Assembly: GCA_002482565.1 (NCBI GenBank)
Contig: DLGG01000128.1
Coordinates: forward strand, 1-15,653
DNA from: Solidesulfovibrio magneticus
Lineage (GTDB): Bacteria; Desulfobacterota; Desulfovibrionia; Desulfovibrionales; Desulfovibrionaceae
Direction of reading: 5' to 3'
Length of the DNA stretch: 15,653 bases
Positions 1-7,197 of this stretch are shown in pieces. A program made the translations under genes and the position numbers. Under the pieces are notes generated by a model. The model was not told the DNA's origin and searched no databases. It saw only the letters and a list, made by a program, of their open reading frames with translations. Within the stretch, counting starts at the first letter, position 1. Each line of letters opens with the position of its first letter.

Positions 1-1
1 C

Positions 2-643
2 ATCGACGGGCTTTACTGCCTCACGGACAAGGCCTTTGCCACGCCGCTGGGCGACGTGGCCGCCGACGCCGACGCCGTGGCCAGGCTGCGCGCCGCCGGC
101 GGCCGGTCCGTTGACGCCTCGAGCCTGCCCCACAAGGCCGAACATTCCGTGGAATTTCAGGCCGTGTTCCTGCGCCACCTTCTGGGCGACGCGCCCTTTG
201 CCATGGTCCCCGTCCTGTGCGGCTCGCCGGCCGGGATAATGGACGCGCCCACGCGGCAGGCCTTTCGCGACTGCGCCGGCCCGTTCCTCGACGCCCTGGC
301 CGAGCTGGCCGCCGCGCCGGACACGCTCATCGTGGCCGGAGTGGATTTCTGCCACATCGGCGGCAAGTTCGGCCATGCCGAGCCGGCCGAAGCCCTGGAA
401 GACGCGGCCCTGGCCCACGACCGGGCGCTGTTGGCCGCCCTGGGGGACGGCGACGTGGACGCCTTCTGGGCCGAGTCGGCCCGTGTGGGCGACGCCTACA
501 ACGTCTGCGGCCTGTCCGCCCTGGCCACTCTGGCCGAGATCCTGCCGCCGTCGTCCATGACGCTACTCGCCCACGACATCATGCGCGAAACCCCGACGCT
601 TTCGGCCGTGAGCTTTGCCGCCGCCGCCTTTTGCCCCAAATGA
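2..643 (+). CDS. AmmeMemoRadiSam system protein B (Memo family), 5' truncated by window edge
   Basis: This is the C-terminal part of a Memo-family protein; the reading frame is open from base 2 and the true start lies before the window. The Memo family shares a fold with class III extradiol dioxygenases and is thought to bind a metal or redox cofactor; its bacterial role is not settled. Visible family hallmarks are the CLTDKAF segment near the edge, EHSVEFQ (metal-ligand His region), VPVLCGS, DFCHIGGKFG (Asp and His of the metal site) and NVCGLS (conserved Cys). In bacteria Memo is often fused or adjacent to AMMECR1 and a PflA-like radical SAM protein; those would lie upstream and cannot be seen. 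Its stop overlaps the next start as ATGA (640-643), so the two are translationally coupled. Family assignment is secure; cellular function is not. Confidence 0.88.
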   Translation: MDGLYCLTDKAFATPLGDVAADADAVARLRAAGGRSVDASSLPHKAEHSVEFQAVFLRHLLGDAPFAMVPVLCGSPAGIMDAPTRQAFRDCAGPFLDALAELAAAPDTLIVAGVDFCHIGGKFGHAEPAEALEDAALAHDRALLAALGDGDVDAFWAESARVGDAYNVCGLSALATLAEILPPSSMTLLAHDIMRETPTLSAVSFAAAAFCPK

Positions 644-1653
644 GCGCGCCCCTCGTCCTGGACCGGCTCATCGTCGAGGCCTCGTCCCGCAGCCGGGCCG
701 AAATCGGGTTCACCATCCGGGCCGGCCACAAAAAACGCTGGCTCGACCACGACCTGCCCCTGGCCCTTTTCGAAAAAGCCCTGCGCGACATCGACGCCGT
801 CACCGAAGTCCGCTTCCATGGCTGGGGCGATCCCCTGGCCAACCCGGACATCCTGTCCATGCTGGCCGCGGCCAAGCACGCCGGGGCGCGCACGGTGCTG
901 GTCACCGACGGCGTGCGCCTGGCCGACGAGCACGCCTCGGCCCTGACGCGCGACGACATCGACGCGGTGGTGCTGCCCCTGGCCGGGCTGGTGGAGGACG
1001 CCAATTTCCGGCGACGCGGCACCAGCCTGTACGCGGCCCTGGCCGCCATCGACCGGCTGACCGCCGTCAAGGCCGTGCACGATTCCACCCTGCCGCAAAT
1101 CGAGGTGCGCTACGCCCTGACCCGCACCGGGCTGGAGCAGGGCGAGCTGGAGGCCCTGCCGCGCTTTCTGGCCGGGCTTGGGGTCGGCGCGGTCCATGTG
1201 CGGCCGCTGTCCTACGCCACCGGCCCGGAGACGGCCTACGACGCCCTGGTGCCGGCCGACCAGGAGGCCTTCGACGCCCTGGCCGCCCGGCTTCGGGCCG
1301 CCGCCCAAGAGGCGGCCGGGCTGGGCCTTCGCCTGGACAGCCGGCTGGTGCACGGCGGGCTGACGCGTTTTCGCTGCCCGGACCGGCCGGCCAGCACCCT
1401 TTTCATCGCCGCCGACGGCGCGGTCAGCCCCTGCGCGCTGCGAAACGTGCCCATCGCCGACCCGGCCAGCTACCGGTTCCACGGCGCGACCCTGCCCTTC
1501 CCCCGCGACGTGCGCGGCAATCTGCACCTCGATGCCCTGCCCGCCGTCTGGAACGCGCCGGAGTACCGGGAGTTTCGCTACTGCCACGACACCGACACGC
1601 CGCCCGAAGGCTGCGCCGGCTGCTGGCGGTCGTTTTGGGTGGATGTGCCGTAG
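640..1653 (+). CDS. SPASM-domain protein with a radical-SAM-like scaffold lacking the catalytic CxxxCxxC
   Basis: The protein has 337 residues. Its ATG lies inside the ATGA overlap with the Memo gene. The C-terminal third looks like a SPASM domain: five cysteines at about C246, C265, C315, C325 and C328, in contexts FRCPD, SPCALRNVP and CHDTDTPPEGCAGCW, enough to bind at least one auxiliary Fe-S cluster. The N-terminal part resembles a radical SAM barrel, including FHGWGDPLANPDI (residues about 66-78), which matches the GGE-type SAM-binding motif. However, there is no cysteine at all before C246. Where CxxxCxxC would sit, the sequence reads ASSRSRAEIGF. Classical radical SAM chemistry is therefore unlikely. 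Close coupling to Memo suggests a role in the same process. It could be an Fe-S scaffold, a peptide-binding partner or an inactive paralogue. The fold assignment is moderate; the missing motif is seen directly. Confidence 0.75.
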   Translation: MSAPLVLDRLIVEASSRSRAEIGFTIRAGHKKRWLDHDLPLALFEKALRDIDAVTEVRFHGWGDPLANPDILSMLAAAKHAGARTVLVTDGVRLADEHASALTRDDIDAVVLPLAGLVEDANFRRRGTSLYAALAAIDRLTAVKAVHDSTLPQIEVRYALTRTGLEQGELEALPRFLAGLGVGAVHVRPLSYATGPETAYDALVPADQEAFDALAARLRAAAQEAAGLGLRLDSRLVHGGLTRFRCPDRPASTLFIAADGAVSPCALRNVPIADPASYRFHGATLPFPRDVRGNLHLDALPAVWNAPEYREFRYCHDTDTPPEGCAGCWRSFWVDVP

Positions 1654-1815
1654 CGTCGCCCCCCATGAGATAACGGGCCGGCCTGCCCATCCCCCCCGCC
1701 CGGCCAAACGCCGCGAGGCGCGAAATGGGCCTCACCGACCAAATCCCCTGCTTTTTTCGCCCACGAAAGCGCCAAAAACCGATTCAATCGCGCCTCGGAA
1801 TGTGAGACAGTTTGT

Positions 1816-1833
1816 GGGCAGCGCCCGCTGCCC
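1816..1833. repeat. 18-bp perfect inverted repeat upstream of the hybrid kinase
   Basis: The arms GGGCAGCG (1816-1823) and CGCTGCCC (1826-1833) are separated by two bases. The element is about 40 bp before the kinase start, in the 220-bp gap between the SPASM gene and the kinase. It could be an operator or a leader hairpin. Apart from this and the RBS I see nothing else convincing in the gap (1654-1873). Confidence 0.4.
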
Positions 1834-1873
1834 CGAACAGACCTGCAACCCTCGCTGCGCGCGGAGTCGCGAC

Positions 1874-4621
1874 ATGGCCGTCTCCATACGAAAATTCACC
1901 CTGATCTGGATCTGCCTGGGCTCCGCCGTCCTTCTCGCCTGTTACATCATGCTCAACAGCCTGTTGCTGACCGAGACCTTTTCCAGCTTCGCTTACGACA
2001 CCCTGGCCAACAACACCGTTCGCGTGGCCAATTTCCTGGACGAAGAGGTGCAAAAGCTCGACGACATCATCGTCGATTGGGCCGTATGGGACGACAGTTA
2101 CCAGTTCATGCAGAAAGATAAGCCCGACTTCGTGCGCTCCAACCTCAACGACAGAACCCTTGACTCCCTGGATCTGGCCTTTATCGCCTTTGTCGACAAC
2201 GAGAGCCGGGTCGTCTGGTCGGCCAGCCGCCAGGCGGACGGCTCCTTCGCGCCGCAACTCGACGAAGCCGTCCGGGAGCTCATTTTGCGCCAAACGAAAA
2301 TGCTCCTGCCCGACGACCAGGAGGGCCGGATACGCGGCATCGCCAGACTGCACGACACCTTCACCGTCATCGCCAGCTGTCCCATTTCCGACAGCGAAGG
2401 AACCGCGCCCAAGCTGGGGACCCTGGTCATGGGCCGCGACCTGACCGAAGCCATCATCAAGAAAATCGAGGAAAAAACCCGGCTGCGGTTCAGCCTGGCC
2501 GATCATATCGACAGCGCGTCCCTGGGCCGGCTGGTGCGCACGCAACATCTGCAAACCGCGTCCTCGGACCTGGCGATTCACATCTACGACACCAACGCAT
2601 CCACCTTGTCCGGCCACGTCAAGCTCAAGGACATCACCGGCGCGGAGCAAATCGACCTGATCGTTTCCGGAGACAAAGAGATCCTCAAGCTGGGACAAAG
2701 CGCCTCGCGCAAGTCTTCCATCATTTTGATTTCCGGCGGCATCGCGCTCATCGGCTGCATCCTGTTTCTCATCGAAAGAAGAGTCCTGCGCCGCATCCTC
2801 GGCATCAAATCGCAGATCACCGAGATCAACAAGACCATCAACGTGTTCGGAGCCAAGAAGGAAGTCATCATCCCCGGCGACGACGAAATCAGCGAGCTGG
2901 CCCGATACATCAGCCTCTACATTTCCCAAATCACCAACTACAAGCTCAACCTGGAGAACCTGGTCAAGGAACGCACCAAACGGCTGCAGGAAAAAAACGT
3001 CGAGAACGAGAAAATCCGCCAAAAGTTGGAGGAAGCCAAGGTCCTCGCGGAACAGGCCAACAAGACCAAGACGGATTTCCTGGCCAAGGTGACCCACGAA
3101 ATCCGCACGCCCATGAACGCCATCAAGGGCATGAACGACTATCTCCTGAGCACTTCCGTCACCGACGACCAACGCGACTGCCTGACGGCCGTCAAGGAAT
3201 CTTCCGACCACCTGCTGACCATCGTCAACGACCTGCTCGACCTGTCCAAGATCGAAGCAGGCAAGATCGTTCTGGAAGCCATCGACTTCAACCTGAAAAG
3301 CGTCATAGAATCCACCACCCGGCTCATGGTTCCCCTGGCCAACAAGAAGAACATCGAACTCGTCACGCACCTCGACGACAGCGCCGACGTCGTGGTCCGG
3401 GGCGATCCGGCCCGGCTGCGGCAAATCCTGCTCAACCTGACCAACAACGCCCTCAAATTCACCAAATTCGGCGGCATTGCCGTCACCGCCACGGCGACCA
3501 CGGACGCGGCGGCCGGCGGCTACGAGATCGCCATCACCGTCAGCGACACCGGCGTGGGCATCGAACGCGGCCGCCTCGACACCATCTTCGAGCCCTTCAC
3601 CCAGGGCGACGACTCGACCTCGCGCAAGTTCGGCGGCACGGGCCTTGGCTTGTCGGTCTGCAAGCAGCTCGTCGGCCTCATGCACGGCGAAATCACCGTC
3701 GAGAGCACGCCTGGGGAAGGCAGCAGCTTCACCGTGCGTCTGCCCTTGCCCCAAGGCGACTACAACGCCATCTACGCCAAACCCGACGCCGCCGCGTCCC
3801 AGGCCGCGCCGCTGGACCGCCTGATGATTCTGGTCGTGGACGACAACCCCATGAACCTGCGCGTGGCCCAGAAGGTGTTTTCGCTGCTCAACCAGGAACC
3901 CATCCTGGCCCAGGGCGCTCAGGAAGCGCTGGCGTTTCTCAAGACCGCCCTTTTTGACATGGTTTTTTTGGACATCGAGATGCCGGAAGTAAACGGCATC
4001 GAGCTGTGCCGCCTGATCCGGGACGGCGTCACCACGCCGCTCAACAAAGACGTCCCCATCACGGCCATGACGGCCTATTCCCTGGACACCATTCGGGACG
4101 AATGCCTGGCCTGCGGCATGGACGACTTCATCACCAAGCCCCTTGATCCGCAGGTGCTCTATGAGAAAATTTTGCTGCTGCACCAAAACATGACCGGACT
4201 GTGCCGCTACGAACACGGCGCGTCGGGCCAGCCGGAACCGGACACGCCCCAAGACGGCCAGGGCAACGCCCGGACGCTTCACAGCGAACTGGCCCTGCTC
4301 AAACTCGGCGGCGACACGGAACTCTATAGGGAAGTCTGCGAAGGCTATCTCGAAAAGTACAATACGCAGCGCCTGGACATCACCCTGGTGCAAGCCCGGC
4401 CCGAGCCGGATAAGCTGGGCTTTGAAATCCACTCGCTCAAGGGGCTGGCCCAGCAGCTCGGGGCGGAAAAGCTCTGCGCCGTGGCCACGATGATGGAAAA
4501 GACGCTCAAGAACAGGCAACCCTGCGAGGACGCCGCCTTTGCCCGATTGCTCGACGCCGCCCGGGAAACCGAGCAGGCCGTCACGGACTATCTGGCGCGC
4601 ACGCGGCCCAAGGCGGACTGA
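1874..4621 (+). CDS. CHASE4 hybrid sensor histidine kinase with REC and HPt domains
   Basis: This is a membrane sensor kinase of 915 residues. The chosen ATG (1874) has GGAG at 1863-1866 and starts directly before TM1; the open frame extends upstream but only into the preceding gene. Order: TM1 about residues 8-32; an extracytoplasmic sensor of about 250 residues with IIVDWAVWDDSYQFM, typical of CHASE4; TM2 about 281-301; a HAMP-like/coiled-coil linker; HisKA with FLAKVTHEIRTPMN (phospho-His H408); HATPase with NNALKFT, DTGVGI and GGTGLGLS (about 515-625); REC with acidic pair D656/D657 and phospho-Asp D700 in FLDIEMP; and a C-terminal HPt with HSLKG (H853). A complete His-Asp-His relay in one chain implies a final Asp acceptor elsewhere. 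The convergent CheY-like protein next door is a candidate. The ligand is unknown. Confidence 0.93.
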   Translation: MAVSIRKFTLIWICLGSAVLLACYIMLNSLLLTETFSSFAYDTLANNTVRVANFLDEEVQKLDDIIVDWAVWDDSYQFMQKDKPDFVRSNLNDRTLDSLDLAFIAFVDNESRVVWSASRQADGSFAPQLDEAVRELILRQTKMLLPDDQEGRIRGIARLHDTFTVIASCPISDSEGTAPKLGTLVMGRDLTEAIIKKIEEKTRLRFSLADHIDSASLGRLVRTQHLQTASSDLAIHIYDTNASTLSGHVKLKDITGAEQIDLIVSGDKEILKLGQSASRKSSIILISGGIALIGCILFLIERRVLRRILGIKSQITEINKTINVFGAKKEVIIPGDDEISELARYISLYISQITNYKLNLENLVKERTKRLQEKNVENEKIRQKLEEAKVLAEQANKTKTDFLAKVTHEIRTPMNAIKGMNDYLLSTSVTDDQRDCLTAVKESSDHLLTIVNDLLDLSKIEAGKIVLEAIDFNLKSVIESTTRLMVPLANKKNIELVTHLDDSADVVVRGDPARLRQILLNLTNNALKFTKFGGIAVTATATTDAAAGGYEIAITVSDTGVGIERGRLDTIFEPFTQGDDSTSRKFGGTGLGLSVCKQLVGLMHGEITVESTPGEGSSFTVRLPLPQGDYNAIYAKPDAAASQAAPLDRLMILVVDDNPMNLRVAQKVFSLLNQEPILAQGAQEALAFLKTALFDMVFLDIEMPEVNGIELCRLIRDGVTTPLNKDVPITAMTAYSLDTIRDECLACGMDDFITKPLDPQVLYEKILLLHQNMTGLCRYEHGASGQPEPDTPQDGQGNARTLHSELALLKLGGDTELYREVCEGYLEKYNTQRLDITLVQARPEPDKLGFEIHSLKGLAQQLGAEKLCAVATMMEKTLKNRQPCEDAAFARLLDAARETEQAVTDYLARTRPKAD

Positions 4622-4670
4622 CCGCGCGAACGACGGCCGGCCGGCCCGACGTCTCGCCACGCTCCGCCCA

Positions 4671-4686
4671 AGCCGGGAGACCGGCT
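4671..4686. terminator. Small stem-loop between convergent genes
   Basis: AGCCGG (4671-4676) and CCGGCT (4681-4686) flank a GAGA tetraloop in the 63-bp gap between the convergent kinase and response regulator genes. It overlaps the regulator's stop codon (4685-4687). The stem is compact and GC-rich but has no T-run on either side, so a role in bidirectional termination is only tentative. Confidence 0.3.
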
Positions 4687-5065
4687 ACCGCCCCAGGATG
4701 CTTTTGACGACGCCGGAGATTTTTTCGACGGAAAACGGCTTGACCACATAGGCGCTGGCGTTGTGCTTGCCGGCCTCCAGGATGCTGGCCGGATCGGCCT
4801 CGCTGCTGATGATGACCACGGGCAGGGCCTGCATGGCCGGCGTCTGGCGAATCCTGTCCAAAAGCGCCAGGCCGGACAGCCGGGGCATCCGCAGATCGGC
4901 GAACACCAGCTCGAAGTCCTTCTCGCTTTCCAGCAGCTCCCAGGCCGCCTGCCCGTTGGCCACGGTGCGCACGTCCCGGCAGCCGATGCCGAGAAGAATC
5001 TTTTTGAGCACGTTTTGCATGACCGCGGAATCGTCCGCGACCAGAATTTTTCCGCCATTGCCCAT
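4685..5065 (-). CDS. Single-domain CheY-like response regulator
   Basis: The product has 126 residues and is essentially one receiver domain with no output module. Acidic pocket D11/D12 (VADDSAVMQ), phospho-acceptor D57 (FADLRMPRLSG), S87 at the Thr/Ser switch position (VVIISSEAD) and K109 (YVVKPF) are all present, so it should be phosphorylatable. Such proteins act as phosphate shuttles, sinks or motor/effector binders. I chose ATG 5065 because the receiver fold begins immediately after it (MGNGGKILVADD). A TTG at 5107 in frame would add 14 residues without known homology. It converges on the CHASE4 hybrid kinase, whose HPt domain needs an external Asp acceptor. Pairing with that kinase is inferred from position only. 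Confidence 0.9.
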   Translation of the reverse strand: MGNGGKILVADDSAVMQNVLKKILLGIGCRDVRTVANGQAAWELLESEKDFELVFADLRMPRLSGLALLDRIRQTPAMQALPVVIISSEADPASILEAGKHNASAYVVKPFSVEKISGVVKSILGR

Positions 5066-5224
5066 GAAAACACCATCTGCGGGTTGCGCTTCCTTGTCTG
5101 GGAACAACCCCTATACGACCAGGGAGCCGCCATCGTCAAACGGTGCGGGGAATGAGGCGGGGCATGGGCGTGTTTATGGGCATGCGGGCGACGGGGATAC
5201 GGGCGCGGCCGGGCCGCGAAACCA

Positions 5225-5240
5225 CGACGGCCGGCCGTCG
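5225..5240. repeat. 16-bp perfect palindrome upstream of the toxin-antitoxin promoter
   Basis: CGACGGCC (5225-5232) is followed directly by its reverse complement GGCCGTCG (5233-5240), ten bases upstream of the candidate -35 box. It could be a second regulatory site or a terminator-like hairpin. In DNA this GC-rich, chance is also possible. Confidence 0.3.
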
Positions 5241-5249
5241 CCCAGCCGC

Positions 5250-5278
5250 TTGCCAGGCCGCTTCGAGAGGATTATACA
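5250..5278 (+). promoter_or_regulatory. Candidate sigma70-type promoter of the chpSB operon
   Basis: TTGCCA (5250-5255, five of six matches to the -35 consensus) lies exactly 17 bases before TATACA (5273-5278), which matches the first four -10 positions. The -10 box falls inside the palindromic operator, so repressor binding would block polymerase directly. Confidence 0.6.
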
Positions 5279-5287
5279 TTTGTATAA
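5272..5287. promoter_or_regulatory. Palindromic operator for ChpS/ChpB autoregulation
   Basis: TTATACA (5272-5278) and TGTATAA (5281-5287) are perfect inverted arms separated by TT, standing out as AT-rich in GC-rich surroundings. The site overlaps the -10 box and lies 18 bp before the antitoxin start. MazE/ChpS-type antitoxins have a swapped-hairpin AbrB fold that binds such palindromes, and the toxin-antitoxin complex usually represses its own operon. The strong RBS AGGAGG (5294-5299) follows with a 6-base spacer. Confidence 0.65.
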
Positions 5288-5305
5288 CCCTTCAGGAGGC
5301 GCGCC

Positions 5306-5563
5306 ATGCACACCACCAATCTGCGCAAAGTCGGGGGATCGGTCATGCTGGCCGTGCCGCCGGCCATCCTCGAACTGCTTAAGTTGCAGGCCGGCTCCAG
5401 CGTCGGGCTGGCCGTAACCGACGGCCGGCTGGTGATCGAGCCGATCCGGCCGCCGCGCTACACCCTGGACGAGCTGCTGGCCCAGTGCGACGCCTCGGCC
5501 GCCGTCAGCGACGAAGACCGGCAGTGGCTGGACGGCCGGCCGACCGGCAGTGAGCTGCTCTAA
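5306..5563 (+). CDS. chpS: ChpS/MazE-family antitoxin (AbrB/SpoVT-like DNA-binding)
   Basis: This 85-residue antitoxin has an N-terminal AbrB/MazE swapped-hairpin domain (KVGGSVMLAVPPAILELL, then LQAGSSVGLAVTDGRLVIEP; about residues 7-48). The C-terminal tail RYTLDELLAQCD is the toxin-binding segment characteristic of ChpS-type proteins. It should neutralise the downstream ribonuclease and repress the operon through the palindrome at 5272-5287. The ATG has an optimal AGGAGG RBS. Its stop shares one base with the toxin start (TAATG, 5561-5565), so synthesis of the two is coupled, with antitoxin first. Family membership is clear. The symbol is by resemblance to Escherichia coli ChpS, recalled from memory; it is not an orthology claim. 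Confidence 0.9.
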   Translation: MHTTNLRKVGGSVMLAVPPAILELLKLQAGSSVGLAVTDGRLVIEPIRPPRYTLDELLAQCDASAAVSDEDRQWLDGRPTGSELL

Positions 5564-5895
5564 TGGAGCGCGGCGACATCTATCTCGTGTCCCTGGACCC
5601 GACGGCCGGCCATGAGCAGCATAGCACGCGGCCGGTGCTCATCGTCTCGCCCGGGGCGTTTAATCGCCTCACCGGCACGCCTGTCGTCTTGCCCATCACC
5701 ACCGGCGGCAATTTCGCCCGCACGGCCGGCTTTGCCGTCTCCCTGGAAGGAGCCGGCACGCGAACCACCGGCGTGGTGCGCTGCGATCAGCCCCGCGCGC
5801 TGGATGTGGCGGCGCGCGGCGGCCGGAAGCTGGAGAGCGTGCCGCCGGGAGTTATGGAGGAGGTGTTGGGGAGGTTGGGGGTGATTGTGGGGTGA
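5563..5895 (+). CDS. chpB: ChpB/MazF-family endoribonuclease toxin
   Basis: This 110-residue toxin belongs to the PemK/MazF family, which are SH3-like barrel endoribonucleases that cut mRNA at short specific sequences and arrest growth. Seen directly: the N-terminal ERGDIYLVSLDPTAGHEQ, then STRPVLIVSP (conserved Arg-Pro), VLPITTGGNFARTAGFAV and GVVRCDQPRALD. The GHEQ and GGNFAR motifs place it nearer ChpB than classical MazF. The length is normal for the family and nothing is broken, so it should be active if expressed. It has no RBS of its own in the usual position and relies on the TAATG overlap with the antitoxin. It converges on the AT-rich minus-strand gene 52 bp downstream. Confidence 0.92.
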   Translation: MERGDIYLVSLDPTAGHEQHSTRPVLIVSPGAFNRLTGTPVVLPITTGGNFARTAGFAVSLEGAGTRTTGVVRCDQPRALDVAARGGRKLESVPPGVMEEVLGRLGVIVG

Positions 5896-5947
5896 ACACT
5901 GTCTCTGTACACAAGTTGGCTTGCTGGTGTGCATCAAAAGCACCCAG

Positions 5948-6997
5948 TCAATATCGAAGGGCCTGACCCTGAAAAAACACATGAGACATCCGCATATATA
6001 GAAATCCATCCATGCCTTCGATCACCATATGCCCATAAATATCTGAAAAATAGTGCTGAATGACACCTGGATGCCTAAACGCACCCAGCGGTAGCGGATT
6101 TTCCGCATAAGGATTATGAAAAACATATAGTCCATCTTGAATTGATTCAGAGTATTCACGATTGATCTTTCGGAATTCAACAGGGGCTCCTCCATTATCA
6201 AGCTTAACCCCAAAAAACTCTACATAAGCATTCTCAGGAACAGAAAAGGCTCTCAGCTTTCCATGCGTTGCTATGCAGCTAAAAACTATAGCACTAACAT
6301 CTTTCATTGAGTCATTACAGAACAATCCCAAATCGACATAAGATCCATTTTTATTTTTAATACGCCCTATTGATTTTGCATAAACTCCATTGGCACCAAC
6401 AATAGGCGCATCTACGTCCCCTTGCTCATCAACATAATAATCATACAAAACTGCCCGAATTGCTCTATCTCCCTCGACCCAAAAATTTGGCTGATCATAC
6501 GAGCCAAGCGCTATAACAAACGGCCTACCCTTAACATGATCAAAGTTTGAATAGTTATTTTTATACTTACTATGTTTTTTATGAATAGAATTAAGATAGC
6601 GCAACATTGCTGAAAAATTTAACGCTGTCAAATTAGGTTTAGTCCTAACCATCTTATGCTCAAGGCTCCATTCCGGAATAGAATCCTCTGCATGACTAGA
6701 AATAACAGCTTCCGCACAAATAATATTTCCATTATAATTCAACATGAAATCTGGACTTTTAAACTTATAATCGGGCCTAAGCCCAATATCAGAAAACAAC
6801 CTATGTAAATAAATTTCCCAAAACGTCGAATTAAACGTTGTTTGAAATTCGCGTACAATTTTTCCGTCCCTATCAACAAATCCACTCGCCCACCTGTTAA
6901 ACTCATTTCGAGCAGTATCATCCTTTAAGCGCAAAATCTGCCTAAAGTTCGGGTGCAGAAGATCCTCTTCAACGACAGGATCAAAAAAATTCAACAT
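5948..6997 (-). CDS. Hypothetical protein with a possible PD-(D/E)XK nuclease-like core; AT-rich, probably acquired
   Basis: The product has 349 residues. I cannot name the family. I prefer ATG 6997 because GAGGG lies about eight bases upstream. ATG 7012 and GTG 7060 are in-frame alternatives with poorer ribosome sites. The region FVDRDGKIVREFQTTFNS then FWEIYLHRLF, SPDFMLNYNG and IICAEAVISS (about residues 40-100) has the spacing of a PD-(D/E)XK core: an early Glu (E61), PD at 82-83, then E96-x-V98. The usual Lys is replaced by Val. Later segments (GRPFVIALGSYDQP, NPYAENPLPLGAF) have no match I know. It has no signal peptide or clear membrane helix. Base composition is strikingly AT-rich and codon use differs from every neighbour, which suggests horizontal acquisition. 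It sits beside a toxin-antitoxin module. A defence or nuclease role is inference; the gene itself is well supported. Confidence 0.82.
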   Translation of the reverse strand: MLNFFDPVVEEDLLHPNFRQILRLKDDTARNEFNRWASGFVDRDGKIVREFQTTFNSTFWEIYLHRLFSDIGLRPDYKFKSPDFMLNYNGNIICAEAVISSHAEDSIPEWSLEHKMVRTKPNLTALNFSAMLRYLNSIHKKHSKYKNNYSNFDHVKGRPFVIALGSYDQPNFWVEGDRAIRAVLYDYYVDEQGDVDAPIVGANGVYAKSIGRIKNKNGSYVDLGLFCNDSMKDVSAIVFSCIATHGKLRAFSVPENAYVEFFGVKLDNGGAPVEFRKINREYSESIQDGLYVFHNPYAENPLPLGAFRHPGVIQHYFSDIYGHMVIEGMDGFLYMRMSHVFFQGQALRY

Positions 6998-7173
6998 ACC
7001 GTTATCCCTCATTAAATAACTACCTAGCCTGAACTTTCGGTTTACCCAAATGCGACTCACCTCACATCTTTAGCCACAAGGCCCTAGTTGAATACAAATA
7101 TTTATAATTTTCGTCTATATTTATATCAGAAGAAAACGCCCTCTTGACCTCCCCCAAAAAAATCACTAGACCC

Positions 7174-7197
7174 GCATATCAGGATATCTTGATATGC
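7174..7197. promoter_or_regulatory. Candidate SahR operator overlapping the sahR start codon
   Basis: GCATATCA (7174-7181) and TGATATGC (7190-7197) are perfect inverted arms around an eight-base centre that contains GATATC. Over 24 bp only one symmetric pair mismatches. The site covers the AGGA ribosome site (7181-7184) and the ATG (7194), so a bound ArsR-family dimer would shut off sahR-ahcY. A TTGACC at 7144-7149 could be a -35 box, but the matching -10 (TAGACC, 7167-7172) is weak. Assignment to SahR rests on position and symmetry; I could not compare it with the published motif. Confidence 0.65.

Noticed and set aside
217..639. Upstream extension of the SPASM-protein frame into the Memo gene
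   Set aside because: The extension is Arg/Gly/Pro-rich out-of-frame translation of Memo. The ATG at 640 in the ATGA overlap is the natural start.
1532..1873. Upstream extension of the kinase frame
   Set aside because: It overlaps the SPASM gene and encodes low-complexity sequence. ATG 1874 has a GGAG site and leads straight into TM1.
1784..4660. 958-codon open frame on the minus strand opposite the hybrid kinase
   Set aside because: It is a shadow frame caused by GC-rich codon bias. Its composition (runs of Gly, Val, Gln, Asp) matches no family, and the plus-strand kinase has complete domain motifs.
5896..7193. Insertion sequence or prophage remnant around the AT-rich gene
   Set aside because: No transposase or integrase fragment, terminal inverted repeats, target duplication or tRNA end was found.
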